Source: Frankia gtarii (lineage in GTDB: Bacteria > Actinomycetota > Actinomycetes > Frankiales > Frankiaceae). Taken from it: a DNA stretch of 64,000 bases. Below the pieces are notes generated by a model, which did not search any database, was not told the origin of the DNA, and worked only from the letters and a program-made list of their open reading frames with translations. Position numbers and translations under genes: made by a program. The DNA lies in contig NZ_JAMPTM010000004.1 of the NCBI RefSeq assembly GCF_025403375.1, positions 1-64,000 on the forward strand. Reading direction: 5' to 3'. Positions within the stretch are counted from its first letter, which is position 1. Each line of letters begins with the position of its first letter. Below are positions 63,533 through 64,000 of the stretch, piece by piece.

Positions 63533-64000
63533 CTACTCGAGGATGTCGATGACGCCGGCGGCGTCGAAGCCGCGCAACAGCGACTCGTTGGCGGAGATCA
63601 GATGGCGCCGCCAGAACCGCTCCGCCTCGTCGGCCTCACCGGCCCGCACGAGGCTGATCAGCTTCTCGTACGCCCTGACCGCTCGGCGGTACTGCAACTG
63701 CACCTCGTCCGGTTCGGACTCGTAGTGCGTCCTCGTCGCGGTCGCCATGTGCCGCGCGAGGATCTCCTGGATCATGCCGGCCGTGACCACGAGGGCGCGG
63801 TTGCCGGACTGCTTGACGACGACCTCGTGGAACCGGGCGAACGCCGTCCCGACAGCGTCGCCGCTCACGTCCTGGGCCAGCCGGGCGGTCAGGTCGTCGA
63901 GCGCGGTGACAAGCGCCTCGATCGCGTCGTCGGAGCCTCGATCGGCGACCAGCCAGGCGGCCAGCGGCTCGATGCCGAGGCGGGCGACAAGCACCTCGCC
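63533..64000 (-). CDS. FCD-domain (GntR/FadR type) regulator, C-terminal part, partial
   Basis: The visible 155 residues are the all-helical FCD effector domain. EVLVARLGIEPLAAWLVAD opens it, FARFHEVVVKQSGNRALVVT contains the metal-site His, and RRHLISANESLL is close to the end. The upstream DNA-binding winged helix lies beyond the window, so the gene is cut by the window edge rather than broken. The ligand is probably a small carboxylate, as in other FadR-type proteins. Confidence 0.82.
   Translation of the reverse strand, partial: GEVLVARLGIEPLAAWLVADRGSDDAIEALVTALDDLTARLAQDVSGDAVGTAFARFHEVVVKQSGNRALVVTAGMIQEILARHMATATRTHYESEPDEVQLQYRRAVRAYEKLISLVRAGEADEAERFWRRHLISANESLLRGFDAAGVIDILE

Overview
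The DNA is very GC-rich, uses GTG starts freely and is packed with overlapping ATGA/GTGA stop-start pairs. It encodes F420/FMN luciferase-like monooxygenases, a SAV2177/DUF574-type methyltransferase, a GPP34-family protein, an IdeR-type iron box and SAV_2336/FxsT-type proteins. This is chromosomal DNA of a filamentous actinobacterium. A Frankia-like organism is my best guess, but nothing here proves the genus.

Left part (1-19.3 kb). A minus-strand operon (1-5109) holds a luciferase-like monooxygenase, a family-5 substrate-binding lipoprotein, two permeases and the start of a third component, behind a short Cys-rich leader peptide. A divergent LysR gene follows. Next come an F420-type oxidoreductase, a TetR regulator, a DUF2889 protein with a truncated amidohydrolase, an ABC-2 exporter with its histidine kinase and response regulator, GPP34, a DUF3311/sodium-solute symporter pair, an M20 amidohydrolase and a NUDIX hydrolase.

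Middle part (19.6-32.4 kb). This is the most interesting segment. A three-gene operon encodes a VMAP-type protein, a MoxR-like AAA+ ATPase and a 1477-residue SAV_2336/vWA-like + NB-ARC + TPR protein resembling FxsT, the architecture of NTP-dependent conflict systems. A TetR/oxidoreductase pair and an IS630 remnant separate it from a second set on the minus strand: a 63-residue precursor-like peptide, a HExxH peptide-hydroxylase-like enzyme, and an EAD-like + TIR protein. Together they look like a hybrid of the VMAP conflict systems and the FxSxx-COOH RiPP systems, with no radical SAM gene in view and a precursor that lacks the FxSxx terminus.

Right-centre part (32.4-51.2 kb). It starts with DedA, a conserved gene interrupted by an in-frame TAG, two PPOX/alcohol dehydrogenase-type genes, and an SsuD-like alkanesulfonate monooxygenase behind a Cys leader peptide. 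A DUF574 methyltransferase follows. Then comes a large minus-strand sulfur-scavenging operon with three luciferase-like monooxygenases and a complete dipeptide-type ABC importer. Divergent from it are a 2OG-Fe(II) oxygenase and an O-acetylhomoserine sulfhydrylase. Both divergent units have their own Cys-containing leader peptides. MscL ends this part.

Right end (51.2-64 kb). There are decayed LysR, IS1380 and PLP-enzyme fragments, an ABM monooxygenase, an old yellow enzyme with a divergent MerR regulator, and a siderophore-interacting protein under an iron box. A further luciferase-like monooxygenase has a leader peptide upstream. The window closes with a quinone-oxidoreductase/GNAT/M20 operon, a PPOX protein, a PAS-GAF-SpoIIE phosphatase and a partial FCD-domain regulator.

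Five separate candidate Cys-containing leader peptides precede sulfur- or luciferase-type genes, suggesting that translation-coupled sensing of cysteine supply coordinates these loci. Family assignments come from recognising motifs and protein architecture by eye; no database search was run.
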